DNA of 64,000 bases from Bradyrhizobium ivorense (GTDB lineage: Bacteria > Pseudomonadota > Alphaproteobacteria > Rhizobiales > Xanthobacteraceae): positions 1 to 64,000 of the forward strand of contig NZ_CAADFC020000027.1 of NCBI RefSeq assembly GCF_900696085.1, written 5' to 3'. Position numbers and translations under genes: made by a program. Within the stretch, counting starts at the first letter, position 1. Every line of letters starts with the position of its first letter. This document shows, in pieces, positions 62,755-64,000 of this stretch. A model generated the notes under the pieces. That model was not told where the DNA came from and ran no database searches. It worked only from the letters and a program-made list of their open reading frames with translations.

Positions 62755-64000
62755 GTGAGCGCAAAGCAGCCGCGAGAAGCCAGTAACCTCTTTGCTGCGG
62801 CAGGGATGGAGCAGGACGCGCCGCATCCGCTGCCGGATCGCTTGCGTCCGCGGTCGCTTGCCGATGTCGTCGGCCAGGATCACATCCTCGGCCCCGACGG
62901 CGCGCTGACCCGCATGCTGGAGACGCGCACGCTGGGCTCGCTGGTGTTTTGGGGACCGCCCGGTACCGGCAAGACCACCGTGGCGCGGCTGCTCGCCGAT
63001 GCCACCGAGCTGCACTTCGAGCAGATCTCGGCGGTGTTCTCCGGCGTCGCCGATCTGAAGAAGGCGTTCGATGCCGCGCGCGCCCGCCGCGAGACCGGCA
63101 AGGGCACGCTGCTGTTCGTCGACGAGGTGCACAGATTCAATCGCGCGCAGCAGGACTCCTTTCTGCCGGTGATGGAGGACGGCACCGTGGTGCTGGTCGG
63201 CGCCACCACCGAGAACCCGTCGTTCGAGCTCAACGCGGCGCTGCTGTCGCGCGCCCGCGTGCTGGTGTTCCATTCGCTGGATGCTGCCGCGATCGAGAAA
63301 TTGTTCACCAATGCCGAGAAGATCGAGGGCAAGGCGCTGCCGCTCGACGCCGAGGCGCGCGCGGTGCTGGTGCGGATGGCCGATGGCGACGGCCGCGCCT
63401 CGCTGACCTTGGCCGAGGAGGTTTGGCGCGCCGCGCGCAAGGGCGAGGTGTTCAATGCCGCGCAGTTGCAGGACATCCTGCAACGCCGCGCGCCGATCTA
63501 CGACAAGTCGGCGGACGGCCATTACAATCTGATCTCGGCGCTGCATAAATCGGTGCGCGGCTCCGATCCGGATGCGGCGCTGTATTATTTGGCGCGGATG
63601 TTCGATGCCGGCGAGGACCCGCTATTCCTGGCGCGGCGCGTGGTGCGCATGGCGGTGGAGGATATCGGGCTGGCCGATCCGCAGGCGCTGGTGATCTGCA
63701 ACGCCGCCAAGGATGCCTATGATTTCCTCGGCTCGCCCGAGGGCGAGCTCGCGATCGCGCAGGCCGTGATCTACCTCGCCACCGCGCCGAAATCGAATGC
63801 CGCCTACACCGCGTTTGGCGCGGCGATGGCCGCCGCCAAGCAGGGCGGCTCGCTGCTGCCGCCGAAGCATATTTTGAACTCGCCGACCAAGCTGATGAAG
63901 TCGGAGGGCTACGGCTCCGGCTATCGGTACGATCACGACATGCCCGACGCGTTCTCCGGCCAGGACTACTTCCCGGAAGCGCTGGGCCGCCAGACCTTCT
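62755..64000 (+). CDS. rarA: replication-associated recombination ATPase RarA (partial, runs off window)
   Basis: Reading from GTG 62755 the frame stays open to the window end, 415 codons of an expected roughly 440. Walker A is GPPGTGKTT, Walker B LLFVDEVHRFN and sensor 1 GATTENPSFELN. RarA/MgsA acts with the beta clamp and SSB at stalled replication forks. The start GTG (VSAKQPREAS) follows CCAGG closely; an internal ATG (MEQDAPH) is possible. It may share a transcript with the protease gene. Confidence 0.92.
   Translation, partial: MSAKQPREASNLFAAAGMEQDAPHPLPDRLRPRSLADVVGQDHILGPDGALTRMLETRTLGSLVFWGPPGTGKTTVARLLADATELHFEQISAVFSGVADLKKAFDAARARRETGKGTLLFVDEVHRFNRAQQDSFLPVMEDGTVVLVGATTENPSFELNAALLSRARVLVFHSLDAAAIEKLFTNAEKIEGKALPLDAEARAVLVRMADGDGRASLTLAEEVWRAARKGEVFNAAQLQDILQRRAPIYDKSADGHYNLISALHKSVRGSDPDAALYYLARMFDAGEDPLFLARRVVRMAVEDIGLADPQALVICNAAKDAYDFLGSPEGELAIAQAVIYLATAPKSNAAYTAFGAAMAAAKQGGSLLPPKHILNSPTKLMKSEGYGSGYRYDHDMPDAFSGQDYFPEALGRQTF

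Overview
The window is chromosomal DNA of a high-GC alphaproteobacterium, most likely Bradyrhizobium or a close relative (Nitrobacteraceae). The evidence is the gene order of the ribosomal/RNA polymerase superoperon, the sequence character of SecE, L10, RpoA and RpoB, the several families of short palindromic intergenic repeats, and the GGAAC-N16-CGTT promoters typical of the alphaproteobacterial general stress response. Species level is an inference and cannot be fixed from this window alone.

Left part (1-16.2 kb, accessory and metabolic). It opens with the 3' end of an IS1182-type transposase. Next come three metabolic genes (two short-chain dehydrogenases and a histidine phosphatase) and a serine beta-lactamase-fold hydrolase. 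tRNA-Trp(CCA) follows, with a cluster of very small genes that appear to be EcfG-controlled. Then a divergent pair is found: a branched-chain-amino-acid-type periplasmic binding protein facing a FadR-type GntR regulator, which is followed by an acyl-CoA synthetase. A large SAM/class III cyclase/ATPase/TPR protein with lower third-position GC comes next, then a lipoprotein, then an OmpR-type two-component system.

Middle (16.4-56.7 kb). This is the translation/transcription core, all on the plus strand except one gene: secE-nusG-rplK-rplA / rplJ-rplL-rpoB-rpoC / rpsL-rpsG-fusA-tuf / rpsJ ... rplO-secY (S10 and spc operons) / adk-rpsM-rpsK-rpoA-rplQ. Two blocks of non-core genes break it. A D-2-hydroxyacid dehydrogenase sits between rplA and rplJ. 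A 6 kb block between rpoC and rpsL encodes an FAD oxidoreductase-methyltransferase fusion, an ABC exporter with very acidic ends, and a convergent FAD oxidoreductase. Inside the spc operon there is a second, divergent secY-like gene between secY and adk. Adk itself carries a long Lys/Ala-rich, histone H1-like C-terminal tail.

Right part (56.7-64 kb). It holds a short-chain dehydrogenase, a quinone-oxidoreductase-like gene divergent from an HxlR regulator, an OprP/OprO-type porin, a Do/DegQ-type periplasmic protease, and the start of rarA running off the window.

The most unusual signals are four. First is the plug-less SecY paralogue translationally coupled to adk. Second is the H1-like tail of Adk. 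Third is the FAD/methyltransferase/acidic ABC exporter block. Fourth is the mirror-image promoter/operator arrangement between the binding protein and its GntR regulator.
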